The notes under the pieces are model-generated. The model saw only the letters and a program-made list of their open reading frames with translations, had not been told where the DNA came from and did not search any database. From assembly GCA_015179045.1 (NCBI GenBank), contig WHUZ01000042.1, forward strand, positions 310,001-374,000: a stretch of 64,000 nt of DNA. The letters run 5' to 3'. The stretch is from Kalaharituber pfeilii (Eukaryota; Ascomycota; Pezizomycetes; Pezizales; Pezizaceae). A program made the translations under genes and the position numbers. This document shows, piece after piece, positions 1-12,190 of the stretch (within the stretch, counting starts at the first letter, position 1; the number at the start of each line of letters is the position of its first letter).

Positions 1-185
1 AACTGATCTTTCCACTACATTCCGCTGTTACATTGGTGAGCTCCAGCAGGCACCTCGCGCACGTGGTCCGTACCCTCGTCGTCAAGTGAGCGACCTCCCA
101 GCGCACTATAGAGAAGGGTCATTTGCCAGCAAGGCTATTTAGACACTAGCACTCGCTTCAGCAGCCACCCGCTCAATCGCGTGCA

Positions 186-2838
186 ATGGAGAGCGATTGT
201 AATACTGCGAACGGCGGTATTGTAACTACACTTCGATCATCAAAATCGATATCGGAAGCATCCGTTCATGTGCACCTCAACACCATCCTCTCCGCTGTTG
301 CTCAACCTGACTCCAATGACGTCGAGACTGAAAACTCGCAATCCAACTACCGCAGTTCATTCGACTCCACCACTCTTGCCCGCATTCAGCGTGTGTCCGC
401 GAACCGCGATATCTTTGTTCAGACCATTCCAAGCACCCCCGCGAAGCTTGGGATCTTCTCTACAGGTTGCCTGATCATAAATCGGGTCATAGGAACGGGG
501 ATTTTTGAGGCGCAAAGGGCGGTATGGATTGGTACGGAGTCGGTAGCGGGCGCGATGATGATGTGGATCATAGGGGGGATCGTGGCTATGGCGGGGATGA
601 TGGTTTATTTGGAACTGGGGCTAAGTGTGCCGAGGTATCTTGTGGGCAATGTGTACCGCGGTCGGGGGCGAAAAGAATTATGTATGCTTACTTCAAGCCC
701 CTGACTTGCAACTTGCTTTATGTTTAGCCATGATTATCACTTGTACTGACATGTATCCGGCTTTTCACAGCTCGAATTTCTCTACCAGCGCCCTAAATTA
801 CTCGCCACCTATATCTACGGTGTCATCTTCCTCTTCCTCGGCAACACCGCCGGCAATGGCATCACCCTCGCTCGTTGTATTTTGAAACTCCGCTACTATC
901 CCCATCACCTTGACATCTCCGACGTGTTCACCGGTTGGCTACTTAAATCTATCGCCCTCATCATTATCACTGTTGTATGTCTCCTACACGGCGTCTGGCG
1001 TGCAGGTGGAATATATGTCAACAATTTCTTCGCCACAATCAAAATTGGGATATTGTTATTTTTCATTCTTGCAGGACTTGCGGCATATATACGCGGGAGG
1101 GTCCGGACGGGAGAGCATCCTGGGCTAGAACTGAGGCCAGACAGGATCTTTGTGAATCAGGGACTTGTCGGGGGAGGTGGAGTGCATGGATGGGTTGCGA
1201 CGCTGCTTGATGTGTGTTTCTCGTACGCGGGCTTTGAGAATGCACATTGTGAGTAAGATTAATTCTTTTAACCAATATCCATAAATGTATTTCGATTCAT
1301 TGATATAACCATTATATGGGATTGAGTTCAGAGGCAGTAGATGACTAACCCAAGTTTTTCACGGTGTAGACGTCCTGAGTGAAATCAAAGACCCCCAGCG
1401 AACGTTCAAATGGTCAGCTCTGGTACCTTAGGCATTATCTTCGTTCTCTATACCTTGTCCGTTATTTCATTTGTGGGTGGCACCCTCTCTTCTGCCCTAC
1501 CGGTATCATGTTTAAGTAACTATGGTACTGACAATTAGTTCGTTTTGTAATTGCACCAATAGTTTGCAGTCGTTGCCGCAGATGACCTGATTAAGAATCC
1601 AAACGATGCTATGTCGGATATTTTTGCTCGGAAGGTAAGTACAGTGAATACCACATACCAACGGCTGGGAGGGTGCTGTGGGGGTAGGCTTCTGAATCGG
1701 AGCTGTGCTAATCGTGAAAAACGTTTCGAAACAGGTCTTTGGTGATAATGCATCTGCTCATAAAGCTATTCTTATTATGGTTGCAATCTCCGCTTTCGGG
1801 AATATCGTTGTGACGACGTTCATAGCATCTAAAGGTATGCCTATCCAATCTGCTCCATTTCCACGGCCTCCATTCAATCTTTGGATAAGCTGCTAATTCC
1901 TGTTGTGAAATAAAAGTTAAGCAAGAAATCGCCAAAGAAGGCATCCTGCCTTTCTCTTTCTTTTGGCGCAAAGACTATACCTCAACCTTCACCCGTCTCT
2001 TCCGCAAGGACAATATCGAACTATACCGTGATTACAACCAGCCTGTAGGGTACCCCCTGGGCAATCTCGAATCCCCCCAGGGCTCCCATCACAACCCATC
2101 CGTCTCCACAGATCCTCGATCCTACAACGTCACCGACCAAGCCCCTATGCAGCCACTCACGCCGCGTAAGTACGAGCAGTACCCCGGGATTCCGCCTGAG
2201 AAGGCTCCGGTCCCAGCACTCTTTCTTCATTGGCTCACGTCCGTAATTTTGGTCGTGGCGCCTCCAGCGCGGCAGACATATTCCCTCCTCGCCTGCTTGT
2301 ATGTGTACATGATTCATGCCTGGCTCGGGATGTTTCTTTCCGCCGGCCTGCTCTACGTCGGCTACTACAAGCAATGGGTCGCGGACCGCGAGCGCGCCCA
2401 ATACGCTCGACACAGCGCCATCAACAGTACCTCTCCACCATTACCTCCACCAACCCAGTACAACTGGCGTGCCATCGCAGGCTTCCGTCCCCCGCTGGGA
2501 CCGATCTTCCCTGTGATCCACTTTCTCTCCTCCACATCTATCGTCATAGGCGCCTGGATCCCACACAAAAATGGGCAGGTCACGACTGGGACCACGGTCA
2601 GATGGTGGCTGGCTCCAACGCTTGGCGTGGGGTTGCTTTTGTTGGGGGTAGGATACTGGGCAGCACTCACTTACATTCTGCCGGTATTTACGCACAAACG
2701 TTTGAGAGTGAGCAGGATTCCATATTAGATCGAGAGGAGTGTTTTCGGTACGAGGAAGTGAAAGTGGTGTGGTTGCCGGAGGAGGCGGAGGAGGAGGAGG
2801 AGGAGGAGGTCAGGGAGGATCCGGAACTACAGTGGTAG
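186..2838 (+). pseudogene. LAT/MUP1-like amino acid permease, frameshifted
   Basis: Family: fungal APC-superfamily L-type transporters (methionine permease MUP1-like), plasma-membrane amino acid uptake. The N-terminal exon from 186 has a hydrophilic tail of about 90 residues, then the first helix motif IINRVIGTGIFE and a second helix ending LELGLSVPRY. Later exons read EFLYQRPKLLATYIYG, ..VFTGWLLKSIALIII.., SEIKDPQRTFKW and AVVAADDLIKNPNDAMSDIFA, and the last exon (1917 on) carries the final helices. Apparent introns are 682-770, 1249-1369, 1473-1562, 1635-1734 and 1835-1916, all GT..AG. The frame breaks at about 660 (NVYR into VGGEKNY), at about 1426 (WSAL then a stop, while GTLGIIFVLYT continues one base off), and near 2700, where the acidic tail lies in another frame and ends at 2838. 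I infer a decayed gene. Sequencing error at three sites is the alternative. Confidence 0.75.
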
Positions 2839-3247
2839 GAATGAGAAGGTTACCGGAGAATACGACTTTCAAATTTATTTTTTTGTTGATTGAAGTGATA
2901 AACTTCAGTCTTTCTCCGCTGTATGGAACCCTTTTTTTTTGCATCGGGGAGGAGGCAGGGTTTGAAAACTTTGTTGGCCGAAGAATTTAGAACATAGAGG
3001 TAAACTGGGTAATGACGTCACGACAGATAGATCTATACAGCCGTACTTTGGACAGTAGTGGTGGTCATCAATTATCTACGGTAAGGTAAGTAGAGTTTGT
3101 CATTGTTTTACGTCCCCGACGGTGCCTGGCTATTGCACTTTTTCCGGGACTATACGCGGCAAGGTTTTACAAAGGAAACGGGGTTTCCCCCTCTAGAAAA
3201 ATAAAAATCAGGAACAAAGAAAGAAATAAGCTCCGCCAGCAACCCTC

Positions 3248-3781
3248 TCATCCTCCCCGTCCTCCTCTTCCCCATCGCCTATCTCTTGCCCTGGCTTCTG
3301 CCACCGTGAGTTGGCCGGGTACCCCCTGCATCCTCCATCCTGGGTCTACCACTGCTCTCTTGGCCTCCTTATCCGCCCTCGAGTTCCCAGCAATCCCCAG
3401 ATGTGCCGGGATCCAAATCATGTATCCCTCTACACCCTTATCCGCCAGCCTGTGGCTCATCCTGAGGAGCTCGTGCTCAAGCCGTGAGCGTGCTTTGAAT
3501 TGCCCATCCAGTGCCACCCGTACCACATACTGTGAGTCTGTTAGGATGTATATCTTCCCAGAGCCTGAGCTCCCATCGGCCTGCATAAGCGCCACCCGGC
3601 ATGCCTCCAGAACTGCAGCTAGTTCAGCTACGTCATTATCGTATGTGCCAGGCAATGCTACCCTGTATGCTTCATATCTGTCCGGTTCGCCTGCACCCCC
3701 ATAGTAGGTTCCCATTCGTACATTTTCCGTGTCTTGGCAACAACACTCATTGGCTATGTTCCGCCCTGAAATGTACGGCAA
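3248..3781 (-). pseudogene. LINE RNase H fragment inside the TIR element
   Basis: The translation shows an RNase H fold: ..NDVAELAAVLEACR.. (catalytic Glu), ILTDSQYVVRVAL (catalytic Asp) and WIPAHLGIAGNSRADKEAKR (His and last Asp). This is the arrangement found at the C-terminus of Tad-like LINE ORF2. The reverse transcriptase is absent and no poly(T) is seen at the low-coordinate end, so it is an old truncated piece. CGGCAAGGT occurs on both sides (about 3158 and 3777) and may be a target duplication. Confidence 0.65.
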
Positions 3782-3887
3782 GGTACGTTATCACCGTACA
3801 TTTCTGAAAAATCTACGGCACGAAATAGTCCCGTACTTTTTGGAAAACCACGTACCTTACCGTAGATTTGCCCCAAACCGCCCTCAC

Positions 3888-4175
3888 TCAACGCAACCCC
3901 ACACCGCACTGCACCGCATGGTACCAAAAGGAGGCTCTTTGCATCTGAAAAATAGCAAGAAATGCTGAATCTGGATATTCATTAATCAAATTTGATAGAA
4001 TATTTGAGTCTTGTCTTCCAGCAGAGTTTTTGCCACGGTTGAAATATCGGTTAGCTGCAATATTATCACTCCTATCTATAAGCTCCTGAAGCTCCTCTAA
4101 GTCCTCCTCTTCTTCCTCTGAACTATACTCTGAGTTAAACTCCGAGTCTAAATCATACTCCATTGCTGTCATCAA
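3888..4175 (-). pseudogene. N-terminal fragment of a Harbinger/HARBI1-type nuclease
   Basis: An acidic stretch (SEYSSEEEEEDLEELQELI) is followed by NRYFNRG..., NEYPDSAFLAIFQMQRASFWYH. This resembles the region before the DDE core of PIF/Harbinger nucleases, where an aromatic 'FRMSRxSFW' motif is usual. The reading frame ends with no DDE residues. Its position between matched TIRs supports a transposon origin. The assignment rests on motif memory only. Confidence 0.4.
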
Positions 4176-4425
4176 AACATCGATTTCAGCGTCTATTTTC
4201 TTCTATATTGATGCTTTTTGGCTTATACGAGGCATTGCAATTCTGTGATTATGTTGATATGCGGGGTAGGGGTGAATGAGACTACAATTACAGAGTGCAA
4301 GCCTTAGCTTTTTTGCGCCTTGGACCGGTCATCAATTGCCGGCCGCAAATGGCTAGACGTACAGGGATATGAAATGTACGGATGTTCCACCTTACCGTAC
4401 CGTAGATAATTGATGACCACCGCTA

Positions 4426-5517
4426 GTAACTTCTCACCCCCGGTCCATGAGCTAAACCTCATAGGGTCAAAAGTCAACTTTCCTCGTAGGGCTAAAATTC
4501 AAGTTGCCAAAAAGAAACGGATGCCGAAGGGGCGAGGAGATAAAAGGGTTTGTATTCCGCCGGAGAGTGTATGATAGATAGCAGTAGAAGTAGACAGTAG
4601 AGCTCCCGAAGCTAATCGAGTGAGCACAATAAACTCTCTTCTCTTCATAAAAAAACTTTAGAATGATCATATCCGCATGTGCCTTCCAGTCCTTGTAGTT
4701 CGCATACATCTCGGCCATGAAGTTGTATTTGGCCATCAGCTCGCGCCGTGTGAGATTCCTGTAACTCTCGTCTTCCTCCGGAGAGACGGGCTCAGTATCT
4801 GAGCTCATAGCTTTGAAATTCCGTTCGTTGGTTCCATCTCCATATTCTAGTGGTGTGCTCAACGTAGTTACGTTTCTTCAACCGGTATCTATATACGTAC
4901 ACTCTGAAGTTGCAAGTGCGCATGCTCTAGCAATGCAAGGTGAGTCATGTGAATTCTATACTTATCGAAAACGCGTCCAGTGCAATAGCATCAACCGCAG
5001 AAGACAAGTGTCGAGTTACATAAGGTGGGATGTTTGAAAGCATCAGTGACAGAAGTTTCACACACTTGACTGCATGGAACTGGATCCCGTTGACCATCGC
5101 TGCTCTCTTGGCCTCTCTGGCCCTTGTCACACTCCTCGTGGTTCTGCCCCCTCTTCCGCGCCCTCTGCCTCTCTCCCTGTCTGTCGACGTTCCTCTCCCT
5201 CTTCCCATGACTGTTGATCGTGGGCGTCGTAGGTCGGTGTGCCGTGTGGCGAGGTGGTGTGTCTGTGTTCCGTGTGGCGAGGTGATATTGTTGTGTGGCT
5301 GTGTCCGGGTCGTCGTTTCGGCCCAGTGTCCAGAGTGGTCGGGGGTGTGATGATGAGGCTGGGTGATCGGCCGGCCGCTGCAGGTCGTTGGCTGAGTCCT
5401 ATTGGTCCGATCCTCAGGGATTTTCGCCTCCTTAGGCCGGAACGTCCTATGGATCGGTGTGATCCCGTTGGTCCATGTTGGTTGTGGGTTCTGAGGAGGT
5501 GTGAGTGAGCGTTCTGG
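4426..5517. other. No confident gene; short open frame 4467-4862 (minus)
   Basis: A minus-strand frame at 4467-4862 encodes 131 residues with an acidic N-terminus and NLTRRELMAKYNFMAEMYAN..., which I do not recognise. Its C-terminal half looks random. From 5100 to 5520 the plus strand is G/T-rich with imperfect GTGTGGCGAGGTG repeats, and its reverse reads as an RG-rich frame (4945-5208). I regard that as compositional. Confidence 0.35.
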
Positions 5518-6105
5518 TCAGTGTGCTGCTGAGGTGCATTGAGGTGAATTGGGTGAGGTGGGCGCCGTAAGTTGGGTGAGGTGAGAGTCGTGGGAAAGTG
5601 CTGGAAAGGCGGCTGTTTTTCCGTCCGTCCGTCGCTGTCTGTGTCGTCCCCCGAGTTCGAGTGTCACACCCAAGGCCGAACTTTTCTTTACTATTTGATA
5701 TATACCGCTATACAGAGCATGTCTATTTACATGTCTTAAGAGGCGAGGGGATTCTGCTGGCGCTTTTCCGCTCCTTGATGCCATGTCTGGATGTCGAGAT
5801 AAGCCCTCGGTCACGTGATCGTAGTCGTGGCTCGAGGAGGTTGTGGAGGCATGTGTTTGGATGTATCGCAGAGTGGAGGACTCTGTACTGTATTGAGTAC
5901 AGCATCCTGGGCCGTGTTCTGCGGCTGGAGGCTGGATCAGGTCTAGCTGGCTAAACAAATCCTGGGCCCGGTTCAGCTCATGACAGATACCCTGAAGCTT
6001 TGATTTACCTACAGCAAGTGGCGCGAGGAATTGGATAACAGAGCGTCCATCTGCAGCATAGCTACCCGCCCCCACCCAAAGCATGGATTTTTCCTTTCCA
6101 CACAC
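5518..6105 (-). CDS. Hypothetical protein, doubtful
   Basis: An open frame of 195 codons, start near 6105. The first 60 residues (SVIQFLAPLAVGKSKLQGI.., ELNRAQDLFSQLDLIQ) look like a real amphipathic segment. The rest, rich in Ser, His and Pro, looks like read-through of low-complexity DNA. I recognise no family. It may be a gene remnant whose coding part is limited to about 5930-6105. Confidence 0.2.
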   Translation of the reverse strand: MCGKEKSMLWVGAGSYAADGRSVIQFLAPLAVGKSKLQGICHELNRAQDLFSQLDLIQPPAAEHGPGCCTQYSTESSTLRYIQTHASTTSSSHDYDHVTEGLSRHPDMASRSGKAPAESPRLLRHVNRHALYSGIYQIVKKSSALGVTLELGGRHRQRRTDGKTAAFPALSHDSHLTQLTAPTSPNSPQCTSAAH

Positions 6106-6403
6106 ACATGAGGATGCGTCGCATCTGCCAAATCTGCAAAGACAGCCTTGTGTGTCAGGCGAGTATCGAGGCTGGGTTCGCAGGAGAGTGTAGTTAGGGG
6201 ATCATGAATTCAATTCATATATAAGATGCTCCTCAACCCTTCCCCGATGGTTTCCATCAATCGACAATTCCATCAGCAAAGGATTGTATTCTTCCAGCAA
6301 TCGGCTGCCCGTAAGCTGTCCGGCCGGCTCCTATTAATCCTGTGGATTTGCAGAATCGATTATTTTGGGATAGGCTCCCATTTCACTAGACCCGATTGAC
6401 GAC

Positions 6404-8030
6404 ATGGCTCCCACTATAACTCCTCGAACCTCCCCTGCGGAGACGCAGGTGGGAATTGCTATCCCTAGCAATGAAGTCGAACCAAAGGGCGATCACGTTG
6501 TTTTGGATCTTGGGCGAGTGGAAACGATTAAGCCAAGTGGCAGGACTGGTGTAACTATCGATGATTACTTTGTAAGACTTCCATGGTCCATACTTGGAGC
6601 CTGAGCTAACTGCCAATTCAAGGCCGGTCCCTGTGATCCAACAAGACATTCAAAGCTTCCATGGTTCTTGAGGCTTCATGGGAGTATTTTACCAAAGATG
6701 ATAATCCCCCTTTGCTGCATCGGGGGGTGGTCAACGGCAATTACTTGCATTAGCAAGTATGTTCATGATTGTATGTTGTCTTGAAAGCTGGCTCTATCGG
6801 CCATAGAAATACTAACGAGGTCTAAATTAGTGAGCGTCGACTCTGTGCTCCTTATAGTATTGGGTTTCGTGGTCGGTTTGAGTTTAAGCTTTGGCAGTGC
6901 CACGGCGTATGAGCGATATGCTGAGGGGAGAAAGTTTGTACAGGTGTACTATAACTTGAGTGAATTAGGCTAATTTCGCGGTAACAGATATTGGGCACAG
7001 ATGATTTTCCATTCTCGAAATCTTGGGCGTAGCATCTGGGTCCATGTAGAGGAACGCAAGGGTGAACAGGGCAAAGAAGATGTCATCAACAAACTGTGAG
7101 TCACTGCATTCCCCGTTTCAGAACTATGTAGAGAGCATCAATTAACTTAAAATCAGTTCTGCCGTCAATCTTATTATCGCATATGCCCAAGCGGTGAAGC
7201 ATAAGCTCCGCCACGAGCCAGAATACGACTATGCCGACTTGAAGCCCTATATTGATCACCTTGATACCTACGCCAAAGATGCCCATAACGGAGATGTTCC
7301 TGCCAGGATGCACAATGATGTCGCCAAGAAAAGGTTCGACACTTGGGCTAAGTATCTCGGTGTCCCCTTCTTCCAGACAAATCCGAAACAAGCCCTCAAG
7401 CCATACGCAAAGGCAGAAAAACACCATGGAAACCTCCCACTGGAAATTTTGAACTACATCTCCAGTTATACTTATGCGATGATCGAGAATGAAACCTTGT
7501 CGGCGTCTGTCATCCAGTATCAAGCTTACAGCTGCATGACCGGTATGCTGGAATCCTTCGGAGGATGTGAAAGGGTTCTTCAGACACCGTTACCAATTGC
7601 TTACAACATTGCAATTTCTCAAATCACATGGCTTTACGTTATGGTTCTTCCATTCCAGCTTTTCCCTCGTCTGGGGTGGATTACCATTCCTGGTACCATT
7701 GTTGCCGCTTACATTATTTTGGGTATTGCTGCCATTGGTCGGGAAATTGAGAACCCCTTCGGTTTGGATGTGAACGACCTTGATATGGATGGTTATGTTA
7801 GTCAATTAGCTCACGACCTCATTATCATGACTTCACGACCTCCAATCAACCCCGTGGAAATGTTTGCCCGGGCTAAGAATATGCCTTTATACCCTTACAG
7901 CATCGATGGATGCTCATATTGGAAAGAAATGCCATTGGAGGAAATCCAAAATGCGGCTAGGGGACGAGTTGAGCGTCAACATGTTTCCATAAACATGAAG
8001 AATGCCGATCAGCAACGGGTGGAAACCTGA
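6404..8030 (+). CDS. Bestrophin-family anion channel (RFP-TM/UPF0187)
   Basis: Five exons: 6404-6571, 6623-6770, 6831-6943, 7001-7095 and 7157-8030. They join in frame into 465 codons. All introns are GT..AG and 51-61 nt, and the third exon follows an ACTAAC branch site. The protein has KLPWFLRLHGSILPKMIIPL (first helix), VDSVLLIVLGFVVGLSLSFG and ATAYERYAEGRKF, then FHSRNLGRSIWVHV. A soluble stretch with many charges follows, then ITWLYVMVLPFQLFP and GTIVAAYIILGIAAIGREIENPFG, the C-terminal landmark of fungal bestrophins (as in Aspergillus BestA). Known family role: chloride or organic-anion conductance across plasma or organelle membrane as a pentamer. ATG 6404 is chosen because it opens the frame 26 residues before conserved sequence. 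No frame damage is seen. Confidence 0.88.
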
Positions 8031-9488
8031 GGCTCCGGCAAGACGATGTTATAATCTGTGGTGGGTTGACCTTTGAAAAATAAGAGTGGAATGGAATTCC
8101 TTGTCGCATCGGCGTCTGCCTCTGCATCTCGATCGCAAGGATTTGGAGCGTGTTCTGTTTTTCGATCTGGTTTTCTGCAATCTGTTGATTTTTCTACTAT
8201 ATTGATCTTTATCTGCTTTTAATTATCTTGTAGTGTTCTCAATTCCTAGTGTTTGCAGGGCAAGAGGTGGGAATCGAGTCTGGACTATTGTGGTCATGGG
8301 ACAATGAAAATGAGGTCAAAGTTAGTCTGGTTGCACCGACCCTCCGACCGTATTCTTATGTAATACTACGATAGCCATGGAATGAATTTATGGGGCTAAT
8401 GTTGTCTGGTTGCAGGCTAATGTATACATCTTGTTAGGGTCCTGAGGGAGTACGAGTATATGTGTAAGAAGTCAATAGGACATGAAATATTGCGAGGTGA
8501 CAGTGAGATATGTAATATATCAAGGGGTCTGTTATTTCAACCAGTGGCCCGGAATAAGATCATGTAATAGAGAATATGCCGGATCACAATATAGTAACTG
8601 CATTCAGCCATATGGTGCCGGAAGTTAATAATCAACATGTTGTAACATTCCCGGCCAGCATTAGTAAGCAGCACCATATGTGTCATTTTGCTGCTTGCAA
8701 TCGGTGAGCAATCGCGCACCCTTCAGCTATGGTCACTTTACGCGGTCGCATTACACGCTCGCTTTACGTCTACAGCTGCCCACCCTCGCACCACTCATAG
8801 AAGGTTTTTCCAGAGTCTATTGCAGGTCTACGAGAAACTATACGCAAAGCTCTTTTTTCTATTATTTCAGACATCTCTATTTGGCGTTATTATAATAATT
8901 GTCTTCGTATTATGCAGGCATATAAGGATGGTCATCAATATGGTACAGAGGCCTTCAAAAATCATGTATATGTAAGTCACCGGCGGGGATCCCTTTGATG
9001 ACTAATCCATTTGTATGGGGCTTGGCATGTAACATTTGCTACATTTCCTAAGAAAGTAAAAAATTTTTGAACCTTTTCAGTTTTACAACGAATAAAGATT
9101 TTGCCATGACAATATCATAGAATGATAGAGCGTCTCAAATAGTATAGATTTTTGATATTTCTACCTTAGTTCATATCAGGTTGTGGTTGCTGATAGGTTT
9201 TGCGTTGCGTTGGTTGTGTTGCAAATTGTTGATTATTAACTTCCGGCACCATATCTCCAGTAGATAGCGGCCGCTCCCGAATTATCAACTAGCACTTGCA
9301 TCAAACAAACTCCCAAGCAGTCACACCAGCTATGTCATCTTATTCAACCCCAGTCAGGTATAGCGCCAAATCTCCGAGCCAATAATCCGTCAACGAGTCT
9401 CACATCCTAGGTAACCGATAACGCTGTAAGCCGTAAATTTTGCCTTATGCATAGGATTTATATTGTGGGGTAGCCATGTAAATGCATA
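8031..9488. other. Intergenic, no gene seen
   Basis: 3' flank of the bestrophin gene, then unique-looking DNA with only short random open frames. CGGCACCATAT occurs both near 8613 and near 9242. I see nothing else. Confidence 0.5.
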
Positions 9489-10145
9489 CAGTCAGACCTT
9501 GCCATAATGAACACACCATGCTCTCGTATTTCCATCCCCACGCAATTTAACCTTGCTATAATGAAGTTGCACCAAATAGTTTAATGAAAAAAAAATCTAG
9601 AGGAAGTCATTTTTATCTACATACAAATTGTCCTTGCTATAATGAAAAGGCTAATGAAATCCATAGAAACCCCCATGCTACTCCGTTGCCTCCTGCGCAC
9701 CAGTGATTCTTGAGCAGCCCAGAATACAGCAACTATGTCGCTAAGCACTGGAGTTTGGTTGAAACCAGATTGTGAGTGTCTGTTGTTTCCGGGTATGATG
9801 CTGGTACGATTGTCGCCGCTTGCTAGTATAACATCTTGACTGTTAGAGCCTTGGTTACGGATCTCAATCTACTATTGATTTACTTCTCATTTATATTTTT
9901 CTCCCACTATCACTGCTTCTTACATTTCTAATTTCCATTCCTACTCATCACTACCAACACCGTCCCATTCGAATAACGTGGCCATTTCCACTACACTAGT
10001 AAGTCCTTAATTAGTAGCGAAGCTCAGGAACTGATCTGCCAAGACTATATGACTAATTCGCCACAATTTTCTATACTGAAAACCTCGCTATAGTGAAAAC
10101 AAAGGGCCAAATTTTACGTGTTCATTGTAGCAAAGTGTCTAACGT
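9489..10145. mobile_element. pogo-like MITE, degraded
   Basis: It begins TA-CAGTCAGACCTTGCCATAAT, matching the end of the well-preserved element at 43481-44203. Internal copies of CTTGCTATAATGAA follow. It finishes with a decayed inverted end (GGCCAAATTTTACGTGTTC, then ATTGTAGCAAAG). No transposase frame is present. CAGT ends and a TA target are usual for Tc1/pogo-type elements. The right boundary is approximate. Confidence 0.55.
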
Positions 10146-11527
10146 TCTAGTCAACACTGGTCCGGGCCAGTCATTGACCCGGGTCCTTCGCAACAGCTGT
10201 GTTTGTACAGCATTGTATTGACACTTTTTCACTACAAAAAACTAATATCATAGAGCAGGTTTGTCGTTAAATTATTGCTGTTACCACATCACTATACTTG
10301 AAATTTTATTCAACTCTTTGAGATATTTTGTTTATTTGTAGAACTGCGAAGATCGCAGGGATGCTGACCAGAAAAAGAAAACTAGTGAGAAAGATGCCTG
10401 AGAGATCAGACAAATCTCATTGTTCAAAAGTGAGGCCAAGACTTTTAAGCCTTTCAAGTTACCTCAAAAGATCTCGCAAAATTTACTTTATATTGCCGCT
10501 ATTGTTACATTTGGCGGTATTTTAAGTCCGAATTCCAAGGAAGATAAGGTCATTTTAGTAGTGGTAGTAATGATGCACGTACAGTACATATATGTTGCTG
10601 CGGAAGCTGCACTTTGCAATGAGGGATGTGACACTGTAAGTGACCCTGTTTTCGTAAATTGGAACTAATATCAAGCTAAAGCCTGGTTCGAGAGTAGAAA
10701 GCTTGCGGTGCTATTTCAGCCGCTGGAGGCTGGGTACGATTGAGAGGCGGTGGTGAGTTGGGGGGAAAGAGGAAGGGGGAGGGGGTGCTAGTGGTGGGGG
10801 GTGATGCGATTGAGATGTTGGAAGGGGATAGTGTAGTCTAATTGGGGATAGTGGTGGAGATGCTTTTGCTAATTTTGAACTGGCCTATGCCTTGATTGAA
10901 GTACAATGCTAGCGCCATGGAGCGATACAGAATTGAGATCCCGGTTCGAGTCTTATGTTGAGCTGGGTAAGAGGATTATCCGGAATTTTAAAGGTGAAGG
11001 ATGGACTGTATGCTCCTATTCGACCAGATTAGTACGCTCTGATTCCAGCGCTGATCATTTGGGAATTAGAACTCCGAATCTAGTGAGGATCAATTCGGAG
11101 TTGCAACCGGGGCAGCTCGCTTGTAATTTGGGTTCTATTTTTCAATACTACAGCGAGTGCGAGATGCCGTGATGTCGCTACAGGAGTACGTACGGGATGC
11201 GACTGGGTGCAATCCAGCGCGAGCTGTACCCGAACGAGCTCGCGCCGAGTGACCGAGATACATGTGTATTATATACAGCAGCTTTAGAAGTCTTCGTGAT
11301 TCGCTGGCCCATAGTGCATACAGATGAATGTATGTTGCATATCTATAAAAGGATGGATAGATTCGGTAGATTTAAAGAAATACATTGGTGGTACTCAGAC
11401 CCAGGGATTTCGACTTTTTCAGATCCTATATAATAAGTGGGATTCCAGTCTCCAGGTCTGAGTACTAGTCGGTTGAAATAATGTGTTAGAAGATCTTGTC
11501 GGCCAATTCTAGGTACTCTCCAGCCTT
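10146..11527. other. Intergenic, no gene seen
   Basis: Short open frames only (for example 10328-10525 and 10906-11172), none with recognisable motifs. A GGGCCAG/CCCGGG-rich patch lies at 10160-10190. The 10740-10860 stretch is purine-rich and G-rich. Confidence 0.45.
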
Positions 11528-12190
11528 TTTTTTTTTTTCTTTTTTTCAAATCACGTAACCCCGCTTACGGCACTAAGCCATGGCAGGGTCCCTGGGCAAG
11601 CCCTCATAGCCCGGAGACAGGCTAAAAGAAAGTTCCTACGTACATGGCCTCACCGCGCCGTTGACCCCCGCTCTCCTACCTTCTACATAGAACTTGACCC
11701 CAATTCTCCTACCTTCCAGAACTTGACCCTGGAAAAGAAATTCTCTAAAATATCATACTCCTCTCCATTCTCCACCTTTCTCTTCCAATTCTTTTCCATG
11801 TCGCCCCACCTCTCAAAGCCTTCTGGACGGTTCTTCTGGTTTCTGCATCGGAAAGCGAGGTGCTCCCCGGTTTGCACCTCCCCGTGCCTGCACTTATCCG
11901 ACTCAGCCGCCCCTATCCTCTTCAACCACACCGCGCAACTCCCTCTCTCCAGGCACAAGGCAGTGAAATTGGATACTGCTATCCTATTCCACTCCATGAC
12001 CCTTCCCTTCCCGTATCCCTCTACTTCTCTCCTCTCCTTCCTCCATGCCTTAATTCTCTGGCACACCCCACTTCCGGTGACCACCTCTCTCCCCTTCTTC
12101 GCCGTCCCCTTCTTTGCCTGCTCATCTGCCTTCTCATTCCCTGTGATCCCGATGTGGGCCTTGACCCATACTCTCCAGCCTGACTTCAAG
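11528..12190 (-). mobile_element. LINE family A 3' fragment (poly-T at 11528-11547)
   Basis: On the minus strand: the C-terminal part of ORF2 (frame 11683-12189), a 3' UTR with GCCTGTCTCCGGGCTATGAG, then the family-A tail GCGGGGTTACGTGATTTG and poly(A), which appears as poly(T) at the low-coordinate end. The 5' truncation point coincides with the start of the solo LTR at 12191. No target duplication could be found. Confidence 0.75.
11683..12189 (-). pseudogene. LINE ORF2 C-terminus: end of RNase H plus zinc knuckle
   Basis: The sequence starts inside RNase H at the WVKAHIGITGNEKADEQAKK motif (His and final Asp). It runs through a linker with NFTALCLERGSCAVWLKRI into CRHGEVQTGEHLAFRC, a knuckle with the C..H..C layout of Tad-like ORF2 C-termini. 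It parallels the larger copy at 16879-17849. The first three catalytic residues are missing, so it is a non-functional fragment. Confidence 0.7.

Larger units (their letters stand above)
3058..4423. mobile_element. TIR DNA transposon, Harbinger-like remnant, non-autonomous
   Basis: The two ends are inverted copies of GGTGGTCATCAATTATCTAC followed by GGTA(A/C)GGTAAG, about 30 bp in all. TA lies outside each end (3056-3057 and 4424-4425), so the duplication may be TA or a 3-bp TWA-like site. Inside are a fragment of a nuclease N-terminus (3888-4175, minus) and a nested LINE RNase H fragment (3248-3781, minus). The catalytic part of a transposase is missing, so the element could move only in trans. 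Confidence 0.6.

Noticed and set aside
10915..10985. Possible tRNA or tRNA-derived SINE (GGTTCGAGTC resembles a B box)
   Set aside because: No acceptor stem, no cloverleaf and no matching A box at the right distance.
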